From Agathobaculum hominis (GTDB lineage Bacteria > Bacillota > Clostridia > Oscillospirales > Butyricicoccaceae), in contig NZ_JACOPK010000002.1 in NCBI RefSeq assembly GCF_014288055.1, positions 62,001 through 126,000 on the forward strand: a stretch of DNA of 64,000 nt, read 5' to 3'. Of this stretch, positions 17,069-24,369 are shown in pieces. The notes beneath the pieces are model-generated. The model ran no database searches, was not told where the DNA came from, and saw only the letters and a program-made list of their open reading frames with translations. The stretch's first letter is position 1. Each line of letters begins with the position of its first letter. Made by a program: the position numbers and the translations under genes.

Positions 17069-17437
17069 ATGGCACGTATTGCCGGTGTTGACCTTCCCCG
17101 CGAGAAGCGCGTGGAGATCGGCCTGACCTACGTCTTCGGCATTGGCCGCAAGACGTCCAACGAAATCCTTGCTAAGACCGGTATCAATCCGGATACCCGC
17201 GTCAAGGACCTGACCGAAGAAGAGGCTGCTAAGCTGCGTGAAGTCATCGAGCGCGACTACAACGTCGAGGGTGACCTGCGCCGTGAGATCGGCCTGAACA
17301 TCAAGCGTCTGGTCGAGATCGGCTGCTATCGCGGCCTGCGTCATCGCCGCGGCCTGCCGGTTCGCGGTCAGCGCACCAAGACCAATGCACGCACCCGCAA
17401 GGGCCCGAAGAAGACCATTGCGAACAAGAAGAAGTAA
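17069..17437 (+). CDS. rpsM: 30S ribosomal protein S13 (uS13)
   Basis: 30S head protein contacting the P-site tRNA and L5. I use ATG 17069 (MARIAGVDLPREKRVEIGLT), with TGGAGG 10 bases upstream, and not the far upstream ATG 16928. 122 residues. The C-terminal RGLPVRGQRTKTNARTRKGP is conserved. Confidence 0.97.
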   Translation: MARIAGVDLPREKRVEIGLTYVFGIGRKTSNEILAKTGINPDTRVKDLTEEEAAKLREVIERDYNVEGDLRREIGLNIKRLVEIGCYRGLRHRRGLPVRGQRTKTNARTRKGPKKTIANKKK

Positions 17438-17453
17438 GGAGGGGAACGTATAA

Positions 17454-17858
17454 ATGGCTAAGGTACAGAAGAAGGGCGCAGCGACCCGTACTCGTCGCCG
17501 CGAGCGCAAGAATATCGAGAAGGGCGCGGCTCACATCCGTTCCTCTTTCAACAACACGATCGTTACGATTACCGACCTGAACGGCAACGCTATTTCCTGG
17601 GCTTCCTCCGGCGAGATGGGCTTCCGTGGTTCTCGTAAGTCCACTCCGTTCGCAGCTCAGACCGCGGCTGAGACCGCTGCCGCTGCTGCCATGGAGCACG
17701 GCCTGAAGACCGTAGAAGTATATGTTAAGGGCCCGGGTTCCGGCCGTGAGGCTGCTATCCGTGCACTGCAGGCCGCTGGCCTCGAGGTTACCATGATCAA
17801 GGACGTAACCCCGATCCCGCACAACGGCTGCCGCCCGCCGAAGCGTCGTCGCGTATAA
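17454..17858 (+). CDS. rpsK: 30S ribosomal protein S11 (uS11)
   Basis: Platform protein near the E site. 134 residues; HIRSSFNNTIVTITDLNGNA, GRSRKSTPFAAQ-like RGSRKSTPFAAQ and DVTPIPHNGCRPPKRRRV are conserved. GGAGG site; 16 bp after rpsM. Confidence 0.97.
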   Translation: MAKVQKKGAATRTRRRERKNIEKGAAHIRSSFNNTIVTITDLNGNAISWASSGEMGFRGSRKSTPFAAQTAAETAAAAAMEHGLKTVEVYVKGPGSGREAAIRALQAAGLEVTMIKDVTPIPHNGCRPPKRRRV

Positions 17859-17878
17859 TAGAAGGAGGAAACCAATAA

Positions 17879-18472
17879 ATGGCTAAGAATACCCAGCCCG
17901 TTCTCAAGCGTTGCAAGACGCTTGGTCTTTCCCCGGCGGTACTTGGTTACTCCAAGTCTACCAAGCGCCAGCCCAAGCAGACTCGCCGCAAGCAGTCTGA
18001 GTACGGCATGCAGCTCAACGAGAAGCAGAAGGTAAAGTTTATCTACGGCGTTCTCGAGAAGCAGTTCCATCACTACTACGAGAAGGCTGAGCGCAAGCAG
18101 GGCATCACCGGTGAGATCCTGCTCCAGGAGCTCGAGCGCCGTCTCGACAACGTAGTTTTCCGCATGGGTTTTGCAAACACCCGCCGCGAAGCTCGTCAGC
18201 TCGTTAACCACGGCCACTTCACCGTAAACGGCAAGCGCGTCAACATCCCGTCCTTCCAGGTTAAGCCGGGCGACGTAGTTGCAGTCTGCGAGAAGTCCCG
18301 CACCACCACCAAGTTCAAGTCTCTGCTCGAGGAAAACGGCAAGAAGGCTTGCCCGAAGTGGATCGAGAAGGCTAACGATGCTTTCGAGGGCAAGGTTGTA
18401 GCAATGCCGGCACGCGACGACATCGACTACGAAGTTGCTGAGCACCTCATCGTCGAGCTGTACTCGAAATAA
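17879..18472 (+). CDS. rpsD: 30S ribosomal protein S4 (uS4)
   Basis: 16S 5'-domain assembly initiator and mRNA-entry protein. 197 residues, with the S4 RNA-binding domain LERRLDNVVFRMGFA through RQLVNHGHFTVNGKRVNIPS. Inside the alpha operon, as in many Clostridia and unlike B. subtilis, where it is separate. Confidence 0.97.
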   Translation: MAKNTQPVLKRCKTLGLSPAVLGYSKSTKRQPKQTRRKQSEYGMQLNEKQKVKFIYGVLEKQFHHYYEKAERKQGITGEILLQELERRLDNVVFRMGFANTRREARQLVNHGHFTVNGKRVNIPSFQVKPGDVVAVCEKSRTTTKFKSLLEENGKKACPKWIEKANDAFEGKVVAMPARDDIDYEVAEHLIVELYSK

Positions 18473-18556
18473 TAGACCCTCGCTTTTGGAACGGGCGTGG
18501 CGTCTGCTGCGTCTGTTCCGCTTAGAGTTTCCAACCAACGTGAAGGAGGGTACCAC

Positions 18557-19504
18557 ATGATCGAAATCGAAAAACCGCGTATTGACTGTGAGCAGCTCGC
18601 CGAGGACGGCTCCTACGGCAAGTTCGTCGTAGAGCCGCTGGAGCGCGGATATGGCACCACGCTGGGCAACTCCCTGCGCCGCATTCTGCTGTCCTCTCTG
18701 CCGGGTACGGCAGCGTCCAGCATCAAGATTGCAGGCGTGCAGCACGAGTTCTCCACCATCCCGGGCGTTAAGGAAGACGTCACCGAGATCGTGCTGAACA
18801 TCAAGGGCATCATTGCCAAGCTGCACTGCGACGGCCCCAAGACGGTCTACATCGAGGCTGCCGGCGAGGGCGAGGTCAAGGCCGGTGACATCCACGCGGA
18901 CGGTGAGGTCGAGATCCTGAATCCTGACCTGCACATCGCTACCCTGATGAGCGATGCTCGCCTGTCCATGGAGATTACGATGACTTCCGGCCGCGGCTAC
19001 GTTCCGGCCGAGAAGAACAAGCAGCATCAGACCTCCATCGGCGTCATTCCGGTGGATTCGATCTACACGCCGGTCTACAAGGTCAACTACACGGTTGAAA
19101 ACACCCGTGTCCGCGATCTGACCGACTATGATAAGCTGACGCTCGAGATCTGGACCGACGGAACCATCACCGCCCGCGACGCTGTATCGCTCGGCGCAAA
19201 GGTTCTCCGCGACCACCTCGATCTGTTCGTAGACCTGTCCGAGGAGATCGGCTCCAAGTCCACCGTTGTTGAAAAGGCTGAAGCGCAGCACGATAAGGTG
19301 CTTGAAATGACGATCGAGGAGCTGGACTTCTCCGTTCGTTCCTTCAACTGCCTCAAGCGCGCAGGCATCAACACGGTTGAGGATCTCATCAACACCTCTG
19401 AGGAGGACATGATGAAGGTTCGTAACCTGGGCCGCAAGTCCCTGGAAGAGGTCATCGGCAAGCTGGAGGCTATGGGCCTGCATCTTGCAAAGTCTGAGGA
19501 GTAA
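18557..19504 (+). CDS. rpoA: DNA-directed RNA polymerase alpha subunit
   Basis: Scaffold for RNA polymerase assembly. N-terminal dimerisation domain (LERGYGTTLGNSLRRILLSS) and C-terminal DNA/activator-binding domain (NCLKRAGINTVEDLINTS, NLGRKSLEEV). 315 residues from ATG 18557, with GAAGGAGGG upstream. The 84-bp gap after rpsD contains a GGAAC/GTTCC stem. Confidence 0.97.
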   Translation: MIEIEKPRIDCEQLAEDGSYGKFVVEPLERGYGTTLGNSLRRILLSSLPGTAASSIKIAGVQHEFSTIPGVKEDVTEIVLNIKGIIAKLHCDGPKTVYIEAAGEGEVKAGDIHADGEVEILNPDLHIATLMSDARLSMEITMTSGRGYVPAEKNKQHQTSIGVIPVDSIYTPVYKVNYTVENTRVRDLTDYDKLTLEIWTDGTITARDAVSLGAKVLRDHLDLFVDLSEEIGSKSTVVEKAEAQHDKVLEMTIEELDFSVRSFNCLKRAGINTVEDLINTSEEDMMKVRNLGRKSLEEVIGKLEAMGLHLAKSEE

Positions 19505-19664
19505 TCTTCGTACTTTCGCCCACAGCTTCGTCAGAAGCTGCAAGTGAAACTGCCTGATTACCGAAAACGGACAAACTGTGTGCCGTGAGGCACTGTAACT
19601 GAACTGACGCGGCGGTACGTTTTACCGCGCCGCCGCTTTTACTTTAATTTGGAGGTAAACACGA
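19505..19664 (+). promoter_or_regulatory. Hairpin-rich gap between rpoA and rplQ
   Basis: 160 bases with CAGCTTC/GAAGCTG, GTGCC/GGCAC and a GC-rich stem near 19609-19637 (GGCGGT/ACCGCGCC) followed by TTTTA. The last could weaken read-through to rplQ. No gene and no clear promoter. Confidence 0.4.
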
Positions 19665-20009
19665 ATGGCTAACAATCGCAAGCTCGGCCGTCCTACTGAC
19701 CATCGTAAGGCTATGCTGCGTGCGCTGGTAACCTACCTGCTGGAGAACGGCAAGGTTGAGACCACCCTCGCTCGCGCTAAGGAAGTAGGCCCGATGACCG
19801 AGAAGATGATTACCCTCGGCAAGAAGAACACTCTGGCTTCCCGTCGTCAGGCTATGGCTTACGTCACCAAGGAAGCAGTTGTTGCTAAGCTGTTCTCTGA
19901 GATCGCTCCGGAGTACGCTAACCGTAACGGTGGCTACACCCGCATCGTAAAGATCGGTCCCCGCCGCGGCGACTGCGCAGAGATGGCAATCATCGAGCTG
20001 GTTAAGTAA
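19665..20009 (+). CDS. rplQ: 50S ribosomal protein L17 (bL17)
   Basis: Last gene of the alpha part. 114 residues: KLGRPTDHRKAMLRALVTYL and the C-terminal NGGYTRIVKIGPRRGDCAEM. TGGAGG site. Strong terminator downstream. The ecfA-ecfT-truA-rplM-rpsI genes that often follow in Clostridia are absent. Confidence 0.97.
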   Translation: MANNRKLGRPTDHRKAMLRALVTYLLENGKVETTLARAKEVGPMTEKMITLGKKNTLASRRQAMAYVTKEAVVAKLFSEIAPEYANRNGGYTRIVKIGPRRGDCAEMAIIELVK

Positions 20010-20067
20010 TTCCTGACGGAATACTGACGACTCGACCTGAGCGCAGGCTCGGGAAAAAATGATTTTC

Positions 20068-20112
20068 AAAAAGGTTATCCAGTAGCGTGCTTATTGGATA
20101 ACCTTTTTCTTT
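20068..20112 (+). terminator. Rho-independent terminator of the alpha operon
   Basis: GGTTATCCA (20073-20081) paired with TGGATAACC (20095-20103), preceded by AAAAA and followed by TTTTT. It ends the ribosomal superoperon. Confidence 0.9.
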
Positions 20113-20230
20113 TGCCCACAACAGGAAAATAAAGGCAATCAGAACAAAAACGATAAAAAGACAACGTGAAATCAATATTTGTAAGGCAATCTGTACAATT
20201 GGGCATGGGAAAAATTTGATATTCTGAGAA

Positions 20231-20258
20231 TTGACTGCAAACCATAATCTGTTATACT
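20231..20258 (+). promoter_or_regulatory. Promoter of the two-repeat secreted protein
   Basis: TTGACT (20231-20236), 16-bp spacer, TATACT (20253-20258). The 118 bases before it (20113-20230) are A/T-rich and hold nothing I recognise. Confidence 0.65.
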
Positions 20259-20306
20259 AAAATTGGAGGCAGTAGACCTTAATGCGATCAGTGAGGAGGG
20301 ACAAAC

Positions 20307-21113
20307 ATGAAAACGTTATTCAAAAAGATACTCAGCGTACTGCTTGCTGTACTCTGTTTTGGCGGCATGTTCGCCGCAGCGGCAGATGCACCGGCAGCCG
20401 AGGGAGAGTTTCGGCCGTTTCAGACGTCTGAGGAATATGACGATACCGGAAAGAATATTCTCCCGGCGGATAACACACAGCCGTCCCAGCCGGGAAGCGT
20501 CATGAACGAGTACGTGGTGGTAATTCCGGCGAACAGCACCGTGGCGCTGTCTGAATGGGCTCCCGCTATCAAAAAGGGAACATTCATCGCCGTAAAGGCC
20601 ATGGATACCACGCCGTCTGGCGAAAATCTGACGTTTTCGCTCCAGTCCTCCGGCGGCGGCGGTTTTACCTACGGCCTTGCCGAAGAGCAGACAAGACGAA
20701 TAGAGGCCACGACGGATGGTAATTACAGAGTTACTTTCCATGCGGTGAAAGCCGTAACGGCAAAAATCAAAATCACAATCGGAGAAGGACTTCCGGCCGA
20801 GAACGAGCAGGTGAAGGGCGCTTCGAACGAGTATGTGGTGACGATTCCGGCGGGCGGTTCCGTAACGCTGAAAGCGTGGGCGCCTGCTCTTACGAAGGGA
20901 ACCGTTGTCGAAGTAAAAGCCATGGATACCACGCCGAACGGCGCGGAGTTCACCTGTGCACTCCGCTCCTCCGAGGGGGACAGCATCGCCGGCACGCTCA
21001 CCGAGGAACAGTCCGCACGCATGACGGCTCCGAATTCCGGTGATTACAGCATCACATTCACTACAGCAAAGGCTGTTACGGCCAAGATCAAGATCGTAAC
21101 CGACCCGAAGTGA
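20307..21113 (+). CDS. Secreted protein with two tandem repeat domains, function unknown
   Basis: 268 residues. Signal peptide MKTLFKKILSVLLAVLCFGG with a likely cut near AAAADA. After a short linker come two repeats of about 90 residues (about 68-163 and 174-267). Each starts NEYVV-IPA, contains KAMDTTP and ends KAVTAKIKI. The repeats look like beta-sandwich modules, but I do not recognise a family. No anchor, LPxTG or SLH is visible, so it is probably released. It has its own promoter and a GTGAGGAGGG-type ribosome binding site, and lies alone between the alpha operon and the rimP operon. I see no terminator after it. Confidence 0.75.
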   Translation: MKTLFKKILSVLLAVLCFGGMFAAAADAPAAEGEFRPFQTSEEYDDTGKNILPADNTQPSQPGSVMNEYVVVIPANSTVALSEWAPAIKKGTFIAVKAMDTTPSGENLTFSLQSSGGGGFTYGLAEEQTRRIEATTDGNYRVTFHAVKAVTAKIKITIGEGLPAENEQVKGASNEYVVTIPAGGSVTLKAWAPALTKGTVVEVKAMDTTPNGAEFTCALRSSEGDSIAGTLTEEQSARMTAPNSGDYSITFTTAKAVTAKIKIVTDPK

Positions 21114-21209
21114 CCGGTCAAAAATATCACGCAGACACGTTTTCGCCGCCTGCATGTCCGATTTTGTGCATTTTAACGGCGGAAATCCATGCTTTTCTTT
21201 TGAAAAAGC

Positions 21210-21238
21210 TTGCAATAGCGCGGGATACGTGATATACT
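21210..21238 (+). promoter_or_regulatory. Promoter of the rimP-nusA-infB operon
   Basis: TTGCAA (21210-21215), 17-bp spacer, TATACT (21233-21238), pointing toward rimP. Confidence 0.65.
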
Positions 21239-21261
21239 ATCAATGTAAGAATGAAAGTAAC

Positions 21262-21300
21262 CGTAGGGAGTGGCCAAGTGCCACTCCTTACGTTTTGCTT
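21262..21300 (+). terminator. Attenuator-like hairpin in the rimP leader
   Basis: 13-bp stem CGTAGGGAGTGGC (21262-21274) with GCCACTCCTTACG (21280-21292), one G-T pair, 5-base loop, followed by TTTTGCTT. It lies about 20 bases after the predicted start site, so it would act on the operon's own transcript. A GGAGTGG/CCACTCC hairpin before rimP is frequent in Firmicutes. NusA, encoded next, acts at such hairpins, so feedback is plausible but not shown. Confidence 0.6.
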
Positions 21301-21336
21301 ATACAAAATTTTTCGATAACCGAAGGAGGGACGGCT

Positions 21337-21801
21337 TTGCAGGCAAAGCAGATCGTCGCCCGCGTGGAAGAGCTGGTCAGACCCCTGTGCGAACAGGCCG
21401 GCGTTTCTCTGTGGGATGTAGAATTTGAAAAAGAGGGCGGACAGTATATGCTGACCGTCACCGTGGACCACCCGGAGGGCGTGAATATCGACCAGTGTGA
21501 GAAGGTCTCCCGCGCGCTTGACCCCATGCTGGACGCAAAGGAATTTGACGATATGCCGTCCTACACGCTGTGCGTTTCCTCGGCGGGACTTGCCCGCCGC
21601 CTCAAGCGCCCCGAGCATTTCGAGGCCTTCATGGGACAGACGGTCGAGGTCGGTCTGTACAAGGCGCTGAACGGCGCAAAGCAGATCGAGGGCACGCTCG
21701 CAGGCTACGACGACGGCGCGGTAACGCTCGACGTCGGCGGGGAGCGCATCGTATTTGAGTCGAAGGACATTGCCGCGGTTCGTCTCGCGGTCGAGATATA
21801 A
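21337..21801 (+). CDS. rimP: Ribosome maturation factor RimP
   Basis: 30S assembly factor. I use TTG 21337 with GAAGGAGGG just upstream; the earlier ATG at 21154 would run across the promoter and hairpin. 154 residues, normal for the family. VARVEELVRPLCEQAGVSLW and VDHPEGVNIDQCEKVSRALD are typical. First gene of rimP-nusA-rnpM-L7Ae-infB. Confidence 0.93.
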   Translation: MQAKQIVARVEELVRPLCEQAGVSLWDVEFEKEGGQYMLTVTVDHPEGVNIDQCEKVSRALDPMLDAKEFDDMPSYTLCVSSAGLARRLKRPEHFEAFMGQTVEVGLYKALNGAKQIEGTLAGYDDGAVTLDVGGERIVFESKDIAAVRLAVEI

Positions 21802-21813
21802 AAAGGAGTTGGA

Positions 21814-22941
21814 TTGGAAAAAATGGTGAACGCAGAATTTTTTGACGCCCTGGAACAGCTCGAAAAAGAGAAGGGCATCCCGGTGGACTACATGCTCGAC
21901 CGCGTAGGTCAGGCACTCATCACCGCTTACAAGCGCGACAACGACGGCATGACTGACAACGTTTACGTCGAGCCGAACCGCGAGGAAAAGACCATCCGCA
22001 TGTACGTGCGCAAGACGGTCGTCCGCACCGAGGACCTTTATGAGCCTTACGAGGAGATCACCCTCGAGGAGGCTGCTGACTACAAGGTAAATCCGCAGGT
22101 CGGCGACATCATCGACATCGACATCCCGACCAAGTCGTTCGGCCGCATCGCTGCCCAGACCGCAAAGCAGGTCATCATTCAGGGCATCCGCGAGGCGGAG
22201 CGCGGCATGGTCATCTCCGAGTTCGAGAGCAAGGAGCACGAGATCCTGAACGCTACGGTCGCCCGCATCGATCCGCGCAGCGGCAGCGCTTATCTGGACG
22301 TTGTTTCCGGCGGCGAGAAGAGCGAGGCCATCCTTGCGGCTTCCGAGCAGGTCCGCGGCGAGACGCTCGTCGAGGGTCAGCATGTCAAGGTTTACCTCAT
22401 CGAGGTTCGCCGCGGCACGCGCGGTGTGCAGGTCATCGTTTCCCGCACCCATCCGGGTCTGGTCAAGCGCCTGTTCGAGCTCGAGGTACCGGAGATCCAT
22501 TCCGGCGTGGTCGAGGTCAAGTCCATCGCTCGTGAGGCAGGCAACCGCACCAAGATCGCCGTTACCTCGCACGACGAGAACGTTGATCCGATCGGCGCCT
22601 GCGTCGGTACCCGCGGCGCGCGTGTTTCCAACATCACCACAGAGCTGAACGGCGAGAAGATCGACATCATCAAGTGGAACGAGGATATGGCAACCTTCGT
22701 ATCCGCAGCACTCGCACCGGCGGACGTTATCTCCGCTTCCATGCAGGCAGACGGCAAGTCCTGCCGCGTCATCGTTCCGGACGATCAGCTGTCCCTTGCG
22801 ATCGGCAAGGAGGGTCAGAACGCCCGTCTCGCTGCCAAGCTGACCGGCTGCAAGATCGACATTGCGCCGCAGTCTCAGGCACAGGCTGAGCCGGAGGCGG
22901 AGCCGGTCGAGGAGCCGCAGACCGAGCCGCAGGCTGAATAA
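21814..22941 (+). CDS. nusA: Transcription termination/antitermination factor NusA
   Basis: Binds RNA polymerase and hairpin RNA. N-terminal domain (residues 1-130), S1 domain (about 135-200), KH1 and KH2 (about 230-345, with GACVGTRGARVSNI and AIGKEGQNARLAAKL), then an acidic Glu/Pro/Gln tail of about 25 residues. 375 residues if TTG 21814 is used (AAGGAG 5 bases upstream), 372 if ATG 21823 is used. It lacks the C-terminal acidic repeats of the E. coli protein, as usual in Firmicutes. Confidence 0.95.
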   Translation: MEKMVNAEFFDALEQLEKEKGIPVDYMLDRVGQALITAYKRDNDGMTDNVYVEPNREEKTIRMYVRKTVVRTEDLYEPYEEITLEEAADYKVNPQVGDIIDIDIPTKSFGRIAAQTAKQVIIQGIREAERGMVISEFESKEHEILNATVARIDPRSGSAYLDVVSGGEKSEAILAASEQVRGETLVEGQHVKVYLIEVRRGTRGVQVIVSRTHPGLVKRLFELEVPEIHSGVVEVKSIAREAGNRTKIAVTSHDENVDPIGACVGTRGARVSNITTELNGEKIDIIKWNEDMATFVSAALAPADVISASMQADGKSCRVIVPDDQLSLAIGKEGQNARLAAKLTGCKIDIAPQSQAQAEPEAEPVEEPQTEPQAE

Positions 22942-22963
22942 GCAGGCGGAGGTGCGGCAGAAT

Positions 22964-23245
22964 ATGGTACAAAAGAAGATTCCCATGCGGCAGTGCCTTG
23001 GCTGCCGTGAAATGTTCCCGAAAAGGGAGCTGATCCGCGTTGTGCGCTCGCCCGAGGGTGAGATTGCGCTCGATTTCAAGGGAAAGGCACCCGGCCGCGG
23101 CGCGTATCTGTGCGGCAGGCCGGAATGCCTCAAGAAGGCACGCAAGAGCCGCGCGATCGAGCGCGCGCTCAGCGTCACCGTGCCCGAAACGGTCTATGAC
23201 CAGCTCGAGCAGCAGATGGAACAGGAGGGCGCACATGGCGAATGA
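22964..23245 (+). CDS. rnpM: RNase P modulator RnpM (YlxR family)
   Basis: YlxR-fold RNA-binding protein; the B. subtilis homologue binds RNase P RNA and modulates its activity. 93 residues from ATG 22964 (GGAGG 11 bases upstream). MRQCLGCREMFPKRELIRVV and GRGAYLCGRPECLKKARKSR carry the family cysteines. It overlaps the next gene by 11 bp. Confidence 0.92.
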   Translation: MVQKKIPMRQCLGCREMFPKRELIRVVRSPEGEIALDFKGKAPGRGAYLCGRPECLKKARKSRAIERALSVTVPETVYDQLEQQMEQEGAHGE

Positions 23246-24158
23246 TCCTGTACTGAGAATGCTCGGCCTTGCACGCCGCGCAGGCAAGCTCGCCTACGGC
23301 GATGAGCTGGTGCGCGAGGTGTGCTTTGCCCACAAGGCAAGATGCGTGTTCCTCGCAGGCGACGCCGGCGCGAGCACGGCGAAAAAGGGTGCGTTCTACG
23401 CCGAGAAGGCGAATGTTCCCTGCGTGCAACTGCCCCACGGCAAGATCGAACTCGGCACGGCGGTCGGCAAGTCCGGCTGCGCGATCGTTGCCGTGACGGA
23501 TATCGGACTCGCCTCGTCCGCGGTTGAAAAGCTGGCGAGCGAGCACGAGGAGTATGCGGAGACCGCAAAGCTCCTCAGCGAGAAGAATGCACGCATCCAG
23601 TCCCGCAAGGGCATCAAAAAGCAGAAGAACAAGGCGGAAACCGAGACGGAAAAGCCGGATGAACCGGAAAAACGTGAGGAAAGCCGCCCGAAACCGGCGG
23701 AGAAGCGTCCCTTCCGCAGGGCGGACGGTGAAAAGCGCCCGTACCGTAAGGACGGCGAGCGCCCCTTCCGCAAGGCGGACGGCGAAAAGCGCCCGTACCG
23801 CAAGGACGGCGAGCGCCCCTTCCGCAAGGCGGACGGCGAAAAACGCCCGTACCGCAAGGACAGTGAGCGCCCCTTCCGCAGGGCGGACGGCGAAAAGCGC
23901 CCGTGCCGTAAGGACGGCGAGCGCCCTTTCCGTAGGGCGGACGGCGAAAAGCGTCCGTACCGCAAGGACGGCGAGCGCCCCTTCCGCAAGGCGGATGGCG
24001 AGAAGCGCCCGTACCGTAAGGACAGTGAGCGCCCCTTCTACAGGGCGGACGGCGAAAAGCGCCCGTACCGTAAGGATGGCGAGCGCCCCTTCCGTCGCGA
24101 CAGCGCACGGAAACCGCATTTTACAGGCGAAAAGCGCAGCTTCCGCAACAAAACGTAA
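23235..24158 (+). CDS. L7Ae-family protein (YlxQ-like) with long basic repeat tail
   Basis: N-terminal 100 or so residues are an L7Ae/L30e kink-turn-binding domain (LGLARRAGKLAYGDELV, CVFLAGDAGASTAKKG, AIVAVTDIGLASSAVEKL), the usual YlxQ protein between ylxR and infB. Normal YlxQ is about 100 residues; this one is 307. The added tail has a charged linker (about 118-157), then seven tandem 18-residue repeats (158-283) of the type RPFRKADGEKRPYRKDGE, and an eighth broken one. Each unit has about eight basic and four or five acidic residues, so the tail is likely disordered and RNA-binding. Start ATG 23235, inside rnpM. Confidence 0.88.
   Translation: MANDPVLRMLGLARRAGKLAYGDELVREVCFAHKARCVFLAGDAGASTAKKGAFYAEKANVPCVQLPHGKIELGTAVGKSGCAIVAVTDIGLASSAVEKLASEHEEYAETAKLLSEKNARIQSRKGIKKQKNKAETETEKPDEPEKREESRPKPAEKRPFRRADGEKRPYRKDGERPFRKADGEKRPYRKDGERPFRKADGEKRPYRKDSERPFRRADGEKRPCRKDGERPFRRADGEKRPYRKDGERPFRKADGEKRPYRKDSERPFYRADGEKRPYRKDGERPFRRDSARKPHFTGEKRSFRNKT
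23706..24083 (+). repeat. Seven in-frame 54-bp tandem repeats in the L7Ae-like gene
   Basis: Seven units of 54 bp (7 x 54 = 378) coding for R-P-F-R-[RK]-A-D-G-E-K-R-P-[YC]-R-K-D-[GS]-E. Differences between units are mostly silent or conservative, which points to recent unit duplication under protein-level selection. The copy number is likely to vary between strains. Confidence 0.9.
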
Positions 24159-24162
24159 CGAA

Positions 24163-24350
24163 CGCGCGAAAGCGCGCATTCAATAGAGCCTGCCGTGCAG
24201 GCTCATAAAAACCGGGAGCATGTATCACGGTTTTTATACAGGAAAGCGGTTCTGTGTGCCGCGAAGCGACGCGCAGAACTGCGCCAAGGATTTGTCCGCG
24301 CCTTGCGCGGCACAGCCTATGCTCGCTCGAAAGCGTGGTTTCGAGCGAAA
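24163..24350 (+). repeat. Mosaic hairpin repeat, family A copy 2 (upstream of infB)
   Basis: Same architecture as the copy at 5164. CGCG/CGCG hairpin, then CAATAGA, stem GAGCCTGC/GCAGGCTC (replacing GAATCTGC/GCAGATTC), the near-identical TCATAAAAACCGGGAGC to TTTTTATACA block (24203-24240), a variable stem GTTCTG/CAGAAC, the shared CCGCGCCTTGCGCGG (24296-24310), and a last stem CGCTCGAAA/TTTCGAGCG (24324-24347) where copy 1 has CGTTTGAAAAC/GTTTTCAAACG. It lies just 5' of the infB ribosome binding site. Confidence 0.82.
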
Positions 24351-24369
24351 TAAATTGGAGGTATTGCCC

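Noticed and set aside
23706..24083. Regular 54-bp repeats that could be taken for a CRISPR array
   Set aside because: No unique spacers; the whole unit repeats in frame and codes for an 18-residue protein repeat.
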